NCBI RefSeq assembly: GCF_900104155.1
Contig: NZ_FMYB01000039.1
Coordinates: forward strand, 1 to 42,951
Source of the DNA: Butyrivibrio sp. INlla16
GTDB lineage: Bacteria; Bacillota; Clostridia; Lachnospirales; Lachnospiraceae
Length of the DNA stretch: 42,951 nucleotides
Direction: 5' to 3'
The notes under the pieces were generated by a model. It worked only from the letters and a program-made list of their open reading frames with translations. It searched no databases and was not told where the DNA came from. The translations under genes and the position numbers were made by a program. Below, piece by piece: positions 26,683 through 34,094 of the stretch. Numbering within the stretch: position 1 is the stretch's first letter; each line of letters starts with the position of its first letter.

Positions 26683-28950
26683 TTATTCTTTCAAATATTT
26701 TTCTATCCTGTGCTGAACAAGCGATGATGCTTTTTCTGCGTTTATATCCCCGATGTAGTAGGGCTTTAACGATTCTGACATAAGGCTTACTATCTCGGGG
26801 TTTCTGTATTGAAGCTTGTTCAGGGAATAAATGAAATTTTTCATATAGAATGCCTCATTAGATGTAAGCGGAGTTATAACAAATTCTTTTTTTCCAATTG
26901 TTATTGTACTGTTTGTATCAACTCTTTTTCCAGAATCATCTATGTAATAACGGGCTCTGATAGATTTATCCATAAGCTGGTCCAGAGCCTTTTCGTATAC
27001 CGGAAAACCCCATTCTACGCTGTACTGATACTCATCAAGCAGGAAATATCTTATGAATTCATACGCTTTTTCCTTATACTCGCTCCTACTGTTTATGGAA
27101 AGCATCATTCCCGGTTCAATATACGAAATTCCTCCACCTATTGAAGGATATCCGTTGAAAAATATGTCAGATCCAAAATATCCGTCACGAATTATACGAT
27201 AGTCCTCAAAGCTTGAAATATTATAGGGAAGCAACATTGATTTGTTTTCAATATAGCAGTTTGAATCAAGAGGCTTGTAATTCTCGCTATCCTCTGCTCT
27301 TTTTACTTCTCTTATAAGACTTATAAGATTGATGAAATTATAATTCTGAAAATCACAGGTTTTTTCTTTTATATCTATGAAGTCGAATCCCGATGTTTCA
27401 TATAAGATATCAGAGCCTGCAAAATTCATGGTTCCCATTACATTCTGAATTTTGACGTTGTGCTTGTTGCACAGATTTCTATAGTTAGACAGACTGACCG
27501 TCTCTCCTGCAAGAAATTCACTTGAAGCAGCACATGTATTAATTGAGAAATATGGCATTATTGCAAACTGCTTCCCATTTTCTTTAATAGCCCTTGTAAT
27601 ATTATCAATATACTTTCTTGAAGAAATATCCGGATCATTTTTTAAATAAGAATCTATGGGCTCAAGAAATCCTTTTGAACGAAGGTCGCACATATCCGAA
27701 TATGAACTAAGAATCAGAATATCCGGACCGCTTCCTTTTTGCATATCCTCCAGTAATCTTCCGTATGCGGAATGGTAGCCAAGAAGACTGTTTTCTGTAT
27801 AATCTGTCAGTATGATATTGAACTCTCTGTTTTCCTGATTGAATATATTAACCTGCTGTCTTACAAAAGAATCGCTGGTGGTAATTCCGATTGTAATGGA
27901 TTTTTTTTCATCGCTCAGAATATCTTTTTTCCTCATTGAAAATGCACGACTGCTTGCCGTGTTATAATCTGCAATAATTTCATATTCATCATTATTTTTT
28001 TCAAATAAAAGAACGATATTATCCGCATAAAATCCGGAATCAATCAGGTCACATATTTTTCTTGTTTTTTCATCCCCTTTATTAAAGGCATATATACAGT
28101 TTTTATCTACATAATAAAAGTCATTATCAGTTCCTGTAAAAAACGATGTTCCCAAAGGAACTTCCTTGGGAATACTGCTCTTTTTCCCAAGATTCATTTT
28201 CTTGGTATCAAATTCATAAACTATATATTTCCAGCTGCTGTCAGTTTCAACTGCGAATACTGTTCCGTCCGGTGCTATAAGTAGTTCACGGTCACCATGT
28301 ATATCTCCTTTATCTTTGGAAACAATAGTTTTCCCTTCTCCTGTCATCTCATCATACAAAGATAAACCTTCTGTGGAACAGGTAAGTATTCCTATTTCTT
28401 TGACATAAGCCATATCTCTGATGTAACCCTCAGCATCCTGGGTAGTTAACGCTGCTGCCCAGATTTGATCACCCGAAGGAGAATACTTTACAAGTTTCTT
28501 TTCTCCTTTTCCGCTATACTCATAGTCATCAATAATATTATCAACGCCCTTTTTATCGGGATAAATAGTCCTTAAAACAAAGAAATTATCATTATTATCC
28601 GTGCAAAGATAATCAAATCTGGTATTACCCGAGCCTATAAGAATTTCTTCCGCTCTTGTTTGTCCATTCTTTATACGGGAAAAACTGTAATTAATGTGAC
28701 CGTCATTGTTGCTTTTCTTTAACCCGTAAATCCCGCTGCTGTCGTAATTCAGGGATATATACTCATTGTTTTTTAAAAGTTCTATTCCCAGGTCCTCAAA
28801 ATCATAGACATAAACATCCGCACCGGTTTTCTGTGCTCTGTCATCATCACCGCCAAAATTTGCACAAGAGCACAGAAAAGCCATAGTGCATAATAGCACT
28901 ACAGCTTTCCCCCATTTTATTAAATTCGATAATTTAGTCTCTGCTATCAT
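26683..28950 (-). CDS. Large lipoprotein: propeller-like N-terminus plus solute-binding domain
   Basis: 755 residues. The lipoprotein signal ends 'AFLCSC' (Cys29). Residues about 45-345 show repeated short beta-rich units typical of a propeller: 'DNNDNFFVLR', 'KYSPSGDQIWAAAL', 'ILTCSTEGLSLYDE', 'LLIAPDGTVFAVE', 'FYYVDKNCIYAFNKGD'. Residues about 360-755 look like an extracellular type-1/8 solute-binding fold ('ITIGITTSDSFVRQQVNIFN', 'GPDILILSSYSDM', 'AYEFIRYFLLDEYQ'). No permease or ATPase is adjacent. The start overlaps the stop of the SGNH-like gene (ATGA), so translation is probably coupled. Function is not known; in this operon a surface glycan-sensing or glycan-holding role is inferred. 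Confidence 0.6.
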   Translation of the reverse strand: MIAETKLSNLIKWGKAVVLLCTMAFLCSCANFGGDDDRAQKTGADVYVYDFEDLGIELLKNNEYISLNYDSSGIYGLKKSNNDGHINYSFSRIKNGQTRAEEILIGSGNTRFDYLCTDNNDNFFVLRTIYPDKKGVDNIIDDYEYSGKGEKKLVKYSPSGDQIWAAALTTQDAEGYIRDMAYVKEIGILTCSTEGLSLYDEMTGEGKTIVSKDKGDIHGDRELLIAPDGTVFAVETDSSWKYIVYEFDTKKMNLGKKSSIPKEVPLGTSFFTGTDNDFYYVDKNCIYAFNKGDEKTRKICDLIDSGFYADNIVLLFEKNNDEYEIIADYNTASSRAFSMRKKDILSDEKKSITIGITTSDSFVRQQVNIFNQENREFNIILTDYTENSLLGYHSAYGRLLEDMQKGSGPDILILSSYSDMCDLRSKGFLEPIDSYLKNDPDISSRKYIDNITRAIKENGKQFAIMPYFSINTCAASSEFLAGETVSLSNYRNLCNKHNVKIQNVMGTMNFAGSDILYETSGFDFIDIKEKTCDFQNYNFINLISLIREVKRAEDSENYKPLDSNCYIENKSMLLPYNISSFEDYRIIRDGYFGSDIFFNGYPSIGGGISYIEPGMMLSINSRSEYKEKAYEFIRYFLLDEYQYSVEWGFPVYEKALDQLMDKSIRARYYIDDSGKRVDTNSTITIGKKEFVITPLTSNEAFYMKNFIYSLNKLQYRNPEIVSLMSESLKPYYIGDINAEKASSLVQHRIEKYLKE

Positions 28951-30035
28951 TGCTCGTAAGTAATCTGGCCGTTTTCCTCATAAGGTACTATGAGTTCATT
29001 AACTATTCTGTCTGACAGGTTTTTCATATTATCAAGTATATCTTCATAATTTGCCTCTGTCATCCTATTTTCATCCTCTACCATCTTATCCAGCATATAT
29101 TTATTGATTTCCGGTGAAAAGTGGATGGAATCCATATAATTATCCAGATTTGTTATTATCTCTTCCTCATCCTGAAAACAGAAAACTCTTACATTTTCAT
29201 ATTTTAAAAGAGCTTTAACCATCTCCTTTTCACAGTGGATAAACGCATCTCTTTCTCCGGTTCTGTATATTCCGTCCCACCAGAGCATAGAGTAAGCCGG
29301 GAAAAAGAAATAAAACTCCGTATCAGGATGATTTTTCACTTCGTTTGTAAGTAGTTCAATATTACCCGATAGTTTATCATCATAAACGGTTTCATCCATC
29401 ATGGACTTTTTTTCCTTTGGCCTGAAATATAAACCAAGGGCACTCTCACTTCCAAAGTTTTTCCACTTAGCCCAGTTATATGAGAGATTTTCATCGTAAT
29501 CCACAAGATATGAATTAACCAGCATATATGGTATCTTCTCAAAAATGACACCCTTGTTATATAAATATCTGATGTCATTTAAGGGATTTTTATCATATAG
29601 ATACATCGGACATCCCGTAGATTCGAAGGTCGGAGCTGCCTCCGCATTAAGTGATGAAGGGTCTATATTATAAAATATTTTCTTTATGTCATTACCTGAT
29701 GAAAAGGCTTCATCCAAAAGATAACACAGATCCGCTGTCGCACCGTACGAACGTATCGCCTTTATGGATTTACAATTAAAGGCTTCGTCATACCAGCTGT
29801 TGTCATTGTTCTCGGCAACCGATGATCCTACAATAAGTGCATCATAATCAAAATGCCTCAGTGTTCCTATGCATTGATATTCCTTATCATTGAGAACAGC
29901 CTTCATGCCAAACCACGGCTTATGATAATGAAAAAAGGGATCTATAAGAAAAACCATTACTCCTATCAATAAGATAATGATAATAACAGTTCTTATAAAG
30001 TTTTTTATGAAGTTTACATCTTTGTTTTTGTTCAT
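28947..30035 (-). CDS. SGNH-hydrolase-like acetylation partner protein (AlgX/DltD-like)
   Basis: 362 residues from the ATG at 30035 (an upstream extension would overlap the MBOAT gene and has no better site; the ribosome binding site is weak). One N-terminal membrane helix (about 14-32) precedes an extracytoplasmic domain. 'ALIVGSSVAEN' (Ser71/Ser72) corresponds to the SGNH block-I serine, and 'MDSIHFSPEIN' gives a DxxH dyad (Asp302, His305). Such proteins take acyl groups passed by an MBOAT protein and place them on a polysaccharide or teichoic acid. It lies 28 nt after the MBOAT gene and overlaps the lipoprotein gene by 4 nt. Confidence 0.65.
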   Translation of the reverse strand: MNKNKDVNFIKNFIRTVIIIILLIGVMVFLIDPFFHYHKPWFGMKAVLNDKEYQCIGTLRHFDYDALIVGSSVAENNDNSWYDEAFNCKSIKAIRSYGATADLCYLLDEAFSSGNDIKKIFYNIDPSSLNAEAAPTFESTGCPMYLYDKNPLNDIRYLYNKGVIFEKIPYMLVNSYLVDYDENLSYNWAKWKNFGSESALGLYFRPKEKKSMMDETVYDDKLSGNIELLTNEVKNHPDTEFYFFFPAYSMLWWDGIYRTGERDAFIHCEKEMVKALLKYENVRVFCFQDEEEIITNLDNYMDSIHFSPEINKYMLDKMVEDENRMTEANYEDILDNMKNLSDRIVNELIVPYEENGQITYEQ

Positions 30036-30063
30036 GTTATTACTCGATAAAATCAGCTCGCAC

Positions 30064-31599
30064 TCAGAATTGGAAGTATATAAAAGTGCTAACCTGTGAT
30101 AAAGAAATAAAGGACCAGACAAAAAGTATTACAAGAAACGCTGTAAATCTCTTTGATGGTGCTCCGCTATCCACAATTTCTTTCGCATTTTTGCTTCTTA
30201 TAACGATAAATGAAATTATAAGAAGGATGATCCAGCTCACCAGATAAACCATATTTGTCATGTTTTTTGCATACAGGTTCGTCGCTGTTGTCGCAAGATA
30301 ATTCTCAGGTATATCAAGCACTGCCGAAGTCTTATACATAAAGCCCGGCCAGGTAGGTATAAACAACTGCTTAAAATATTGCAGGGCATAAGTCATATTC
30401 TGAGATCTAAAAAATACCAGCGATACAAGGAACATAATATAAGTTAATATCTGTCCTATTTTCTGAGGTATTATAAACATTGGCTTTTCTCGTAAAAGAT
30501 AATTCTTTTTTATATCTCCTTTTGTGGCAATTATTCCAAGATCATCAAAGACGACCATAATTCCCATTACAAGTCCCCAGCATATATATGTCCATCCAGC
30601 TCCGTGCCAGAAGCCGCTTAAAACGAATACTATCAGGACGTTAAGAGCTGTTCTTAGCTTTCCTTTTTTTGAACCACCAAGCGGTATATAAACATATCTA
30701 ACAAAAAATCTTGTAAGTGTCATATGCCATCTCTGCCAGAGGTTTCTTACACTTATTGCTTTATAGGGTGAGTTAAAATTTCTTGGAAGTTCTATTCCAA
30801 TCATCATACTGACACCCTCTGCCATGTCGCAGTATCCCGAAAAGTCAAAGTATAACTGCAATGAATAAGATATAAGAACCAGAAGGCCCGTCAGTGTATC
30901 CATGTAGTAGGTATACTGAAATCCATAATCCGCTATCTTAGAAAGATTATCTCCAAGCAGTACCTTTTTTGAAAGACCTATCGTAAAAAGTTCTATGCCT
31001 TTTCTGAAGTTTTCAGCTGAGGGCTTTCTCTTTTCGACGTCTCTGAACTGGGATATCATTTCTCCCGGAAGGGCAATGGGTCCCTGAATTATTTTTGGAA
31101 AAAAAGTGATGTAAAGAATGTATTCTGACAGTGATACCGATTCCATGTCAAAAGACTCTCTGTTGTCAGTCCCTTTACTATATCTGTATGAATCTATCAG
31201 AAAAGCTATCTGAGAAAAGACATAAAAGCTTATTCCTATAGGTAAAATAATCTTCAGTTCGGATAATTCTTTTCCTAATACTGCAAAAATGTTTGTAAGA
31301 AAAAAGTTTGTATATTTAAAATATCCGAGAAGTAACAGGTTTCCGATTATTCCCGTAGCTAAAAAAGTCTTGGAAAATCCTTCATATTTTGTCATCAGCT
31401 TTGTAATACCAAATGTACCGATGCAGGATATTAAAAGAATAATGACAAAATTAGTTGAAAAAAGTTCATACAAAACTAAAGAAGCCGCAATAAGGGATAA
31501 ATCCGCCAGCTTCCGTTTCTCAAAATAGTTTAATCCGTACCAAATAATAAGGACTACGGGTAAAAATATTAAAATAAAAGAAAATGAATTAAATGACAT
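30064..31599 (-). CDS. MBOAT-family O-acyltransferase (AlgI/DltB-like)
   Basis: 511 residues with around a dozen helices, beginning 'MSFNSFSFILIFLPVV', a typical family opening. Conserved histidines are His292 in 'NLWQRWHMTL' and catalytic His332 in 'LSGFWHGAGWTY'; 'QLYFDFSGYCDMAEG', 'LPRNFNSPY' and 'FFPKIIQGPI' are other family blocks. It carries acyl groups, usually acetyl, across the membrane for modification of an extracellular polymer, acting with the downstream SGNH-like protein. No D-alanine ligase genes (dltA, dltC) are near, so polysaccharide acetylation is preferred over teichoic acid D-alanylation. No Shine-Dalgarno sequence precedes the start. Confidence 0.9.
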   Translation of the reverse strand: MSFNSFSFILIFLPVVLIIWYGLNYFEKRKLADLSLIAASLVLYELFSTNFVIILLISCIGTFGITKLMTKYEGFSKTFLATGIIGNLLLLGYFKYTNFFLTNIFAVLGKELSELKIILPIGISFYVFSQIAFLIDSYRYSKGTDNRESFDMESVSLSEYILYITFFPKIIQGPIALPGEMISQFRDVEKRKPSAENFRKGIELFTIGLSKKVLLGDNLSKIADYGFQYTYYMDTLTGLLVLISYSLQLYFDFSGYCDMAEGVSMMIGIELPRNFNSPYKAISVRNLWQRWHMTLTRFFVRYVYIPLGGSKKGKLRTALNVLIVFVLSGFWHGAGWTYICWGLVMGIMVVFDDLGIIATKGDIKKNYLLREKPMFIIPQKIGQILTYIMFLVSLVFFRSQNMTYALQYFKQLFIPTWPGFMYKTSAVLDIPENYLATTATNLYAKNMTNMVYLVSWIILLIISFIVIRSKNAKEIVDSGAPSKRFTAFLVILFVWSFISLSQVSTFIYFQF

Positions 31600-31605
31600 G
31601 ATATA

Positions 31606-31634
31606 ATTATAGGGTGTTTTAGGTTTAAGGTCAA
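31606..31634 (-). promoter_or_regulatory. Strong promoter abutting the MBOAT start codon
   Basis: On the minus strand TTGACC (31634-31629), exactly 17 nt, then TATAAT (31611-31606). Only six bases separate the -10 from the ATG at 31599, so transcription should begin at or within a base or two of the start codon. Confidence 0.7.
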
Positions 31635-31662
31635 AAACTCCGCGGATTTCTCCGCAGAGTTT
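31633..31662 (-). terminator. Intrinsic terminator for the ClC/exonuclease operon
   Basis: Read leftward, AAACTCTGCGGA, loop GAAA, TCCGCGGAGTTT, a 12-bp stem with one G-U pair, then TTTTTGA including the end of the stem. Its T-tract runs into the -35 box of the next promoter. Confidence 0.85.
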
Positions 31663-31671
31663 ATATTATAA

Positions 31672-32433
31672 TTACTTCAGTAATAATCCCACAGGACAAT
31701 GATCCGATCCCATCTGATTTTTATAAATAACAGCATCTGCAAGCTTGTTTTCAAGCGACTTGGATGTCACAAAATAGTCTATACGCCATCCCGCATTCTT
31801 AGCTCTTGCTTGAAATCTGTAAGACCACCAGGAATAAGCTCCCTCCAGATCCGGATAAAAATATCTGAAAGTATCAATTAAGTCAGAAGCTACAACGTTA
31901 TCAAATTTCTCGCGCTCCTCATCAGTAAATCCGGCATGTCCTCTATTGGGTTTGGGATTCTTAAGGTCTATCTCCTTATGAGCAACATTAAGATCACCGC
32001 AGTATATTACCGGCTTTTTTTCCTCAAGAGTTTTTATATATTTAAGGAAATCGTCCTCCCAAACACATCTGTATTCGAGTCTTGAGAGATCATCCTTGGC
32101 ATTTGGAACATAGACTGTTATGAAATAGTAGTCCGGATATTCGGCAGTAATTACTCTGCCCTCATGGTCATGTTCTTCTATTCCTATTCCGTAGGTTACG
32201 TTTATCGGCTCTTCCTTTGTAAACAGGGCTGTTCCGGAATATCCTTTTTTCTCAGCATAGTTCCAGTACTGATGATAGCTCGGAAGGTCAAGCTCTATCT
32301 GTCCCTCCTGAAGCTTTGTCTCCTGAAGGCCTATTACATCAGGCTTTTCCTCTTCCATAAACTTTTGAAACTCTCCCTTGGATACGCAGGCGCGAAGCCC
32401 GTTTACATTCCAGGACACTAATTTTTTTGACAT
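31672..32433 (-). CDS. xth: Exodeoxyribonuclease III (AP endonuclease)
   Basis: 253 residues from the second of two close ATGs (32433), which stands 6 nt after AGGGG; the first (32439) touches the site. The Mg-dependent EEP-fold nuclease cleaves at abasic sites and degrades 3' ends in base-excision repair. Motifs are 'VSWNVNGLRA', 'GLQETKL' (metal Glu), 'YCGDLNVAHKEIDL' (Asp and Asn), 'WRIDYF' and the C-terminal 'GSDHCPV' with the catalytic His. It is downstream of the ClC gene with a 20-nt gap and followed by a terminator. Confidence 0.95.
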   Translation of the reverse strand: MSKKLVSWNVNGLRACVSKGEFQKFMEEEKPDVIGLQETKLQEGQIELDLPSYHQYWNYAEKKGYSGTALFTKEEPINVTYGIGIEEHDHEGRVITAEYPDYYFITVYVPNAKDDLSRLEYRCVWEDDFLKYIKTLEEKKPVIYCGDLNVAHKEIDLKNPKPNRGHAGFTDEEREKFDNVVASDLIDTFRYFYPDLEGAYSWWSYRFQARAKNAGWRIDYFVTSKSLENKLADAVIYKNQMGSDHCPVGLLLK

Positions 32434-32453
32434 ACTCATACCCCTAATATTTT

Positions 32454-33725
32454 TTATCTGGTCTTATGATTAATATACTTGTTATGGAACTTAGAATACA
32501 TAATTTTCTGTGATCCGTAAACTCCGTAATAACCTGAAAAGGTATAGCTTAGAGCTATCGTTAAAAGGAAATATGGCATTCCGTTATATCCAAACATTTC
32601 AAAGCATAAAAGAAGAGATGAAATAGGGCAATTTGTAATTCCGCAGAAAAGTGCTCCCATCCCTATTGCTGAGCAAAGTGCAGAATTAAATCCGAATATC
32701 TGAGAATACAAGCATCCGAAGGTTGCACCTATATAAAGTGCCGGAATTATCTCACCACCCTTATATCCGGCTCCCATAGTGACTGCCGTAAATAGCATCT
32801 TAAGCGCAAATGCAGGATATGGCGCTTCTCCCTTGGTTGCAAGCTCTATAACATCCATTCCCGCACCGTTATAGTTATTATTTCCTACAAGGAGTGTTAA
32901 TAATACTACGAGACATCCACCTACAAAAATTCTAAGATATGGATTCTTAAAATATTTTTTGTAGAGTTCTCCGCTCTTTTTCATAACTATGCAAAACAGA
33001 ATACTTATAAGTGCACATATAACTGCAAGTACAGATCCCTTTACAGCATTATCCACAGTAAACTCCGGAACTATGCTCACAGTAAACACATCCGGTACTG
33101 TACCAAGATATGAAGCAAGACTGCTGGAAACAAGAGCAGATAATACACATGGAATAAGAGCTGCATAATACATTACTCCAACAGCCTCAATTTCCATAGC
33201 AAGAAATGCTGCCGCCATTGGTGTCCCGAAAAGTGCTGCAAAAGCGGCACTCATTCCGCACATTGTAATTATTTTACAGTCATCCTCATCAAGTCCGATA
33301 AGCTCACCAAAATTGTGCCCTATACTTCCTCCAAGCTGCAAGGCAGCGCTTTCTCTTCCGGCACTACCACCGCACAGATGAGTCAGTATAGTTGCAATAA
33401 AAATAAGAGGTATCTTTCTTTTAGGAAGATGGTCTCCCGCTGAGATAGTAGTTATAACAAGATTTGTACCTGTGTCCTCATACTCTTTTGACAGTCTGTA
33501 TAGAAAAACTATTATAAGACCTGCCAGAGGCAAGAGAAAAATCATAAAACTATGTGCTTTTCTGAACTGCGTAACAATCCTTATTCCATGGAAAAAGGCA
33601 GCCCCGACTGCCCCTATAATAATTCCCACTATCACACCAAGCACCAGCCATTTAATTGTACCGGTGAATCTTCTTATCTGGTGCTTATAATGCGGTTCTT
33701 CTGTATTTGGTATTTGATTAGACAT
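32454..33725 (-). CDS. ClC-family chloride/fluoride channel or proton antiporter
   Basis: 423 residues with about ten or more membrane helices and no CBS domains. Ion-path motifs are 'GGSAGRESAALQLGGSIG' (about 118-135; the gating Glu follows Gly-Arg), 'SAAFAALFGTPMAAA' and 'GAGYKGGEIIPALYIGATFG'. The GREG(P) of classical ClC antiporters is GRES here and the third block reads GGEIIP, which recalls the fluoride-exporting ClC-F branch; that assignment is from memory and uncertain. GGGGAATTAAT precedes the ATG. It probably shares a transcript with xth. Confidence 0.85.
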   Translation of the reverse strand: MSNQIPNTEEPHYKHQIRRFTGTIKWLVLGVIVGIIIGAVGAAFFHGIRIVTQFRKAHSFMIFLLPLAGLIIVFLYRLSKEYEDTGTNLVITTISAGDHLPKRKIPLIFIATILTHLCGGSAGRESAALQLGGSIGHNFGELIGLDEDDCKIITMCGMSAAFAALFGTPMAAAFLAMEIEAVGVMYYAALIPCVLSALVSSSLASYLGTVPDVFTVSIVPEFTVDNAVKGSVLAVICALISILFCIVMKKSGELYKKYFKNPYLRIFVGGCLVVLLTLLVGNNNYNGAGMDVIELATKGEAPYPAFALKMLFTAVTMGAGYKGGEIIPALYIGATFGCLYSQIFGFNSALCSAIGMGALFCGITNCPISSLLLCFEMFGYNGMPYFLLTIALSYTFSGYYGVYGSQKIMYSKFHNKYINHKTR

Positions 33726-33750
33726 ATTAATTCCCCACTATATCTAATAA

Positions 33751-33770
33751 GCCTCTCTAAAAAGAGAGGC
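33751..33770 (-). terminator. Hairpin after the small FliM-motif gene
   Basis: GCCTCTCT, a 4-nt loop and AGAGAGGC form a perfect 8-bp stem; TTATTAG follows leftward. It lies between the small gene's stop and the ClC start. Confidence 0.55.
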
Positions 33771-33780
33771 TTAACCTGTA

Positions 33781-33987
33781 TTATTTATTCATTGACGCAA
33801 TAAGTGCATCTATCTCTGACTGACTAAGCATTTTACTGCTGTTTGCAGGATCCGGAGGAGCTGCTGCCGCTGCAGGAGTAGCTGCAGGCATACTAAAATT
33901 CCCCGCACCTTGCTGTGAAGATTTTCCCATTATGCTTGCTAATAATGCCTGCTGTTCAGGATCTAATCCATTTGCATCTGTTCCCAT
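33781..33987 (-). CDS. Small protein with C-terminal FliM/FliN-like CheY-binding motif
   Basis: 68 residues. The C-terminus reads 'MLSQSEIDALIASMNK', which closely matches the LSQ.EIDALL peptide at the N-terminus of FliM and some FliN/FliY proteins, the docking site for CheY-phosphate. Near the N-terminus 'EQQALLASIMGK' resembles the same helix, and a flexible Ala/Pro-rich linker (about 32-50) joins the two. GAGGATAAACT precedes the ATG. A good promoter (34033-34061) and a hairpin after the stop argue that it is a real, separately transcribed gene. No flagellar genes are in the window. Function unknown. Confidence 0.75.
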   Translation of the reverse strand: MGTDANGLDPEQQALLASIMGKSSQQGAGNFSMPAATPAAAAAPPDPANSSKMLSQSEIDALIASMNK

Positions 33988-34032
33988 AGTTTATCCTCGT
34001 AAATAATTGTCCGTAATACTCCAATTAAGCAC

Positions 34033-34061
34033 ATTTTATCTTGTTTTTGTTATTTTCACAA
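34033..34061 (-). promoter_or_regulatory. Promoter of the small FliM-motif gene
   Basis: On the minus strand TTGTGA (34061-34056), a 17-nt spacer and TAAAAT (34038-34033), 45 nt before the ATG. Confidence 0.55.
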
Positions 34062-34094
34062 CCTTGTAAATTCTAAAAATATACTTAACTGTTT

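Noticed and set aside
30064..31599. DltB of a teichoic-acid D-alanylation operon
   Set aside because: No dltA or dltC is adjacent, and the downstream SGNH-like protein and lipoprotein fit polysaccharide acylation better.
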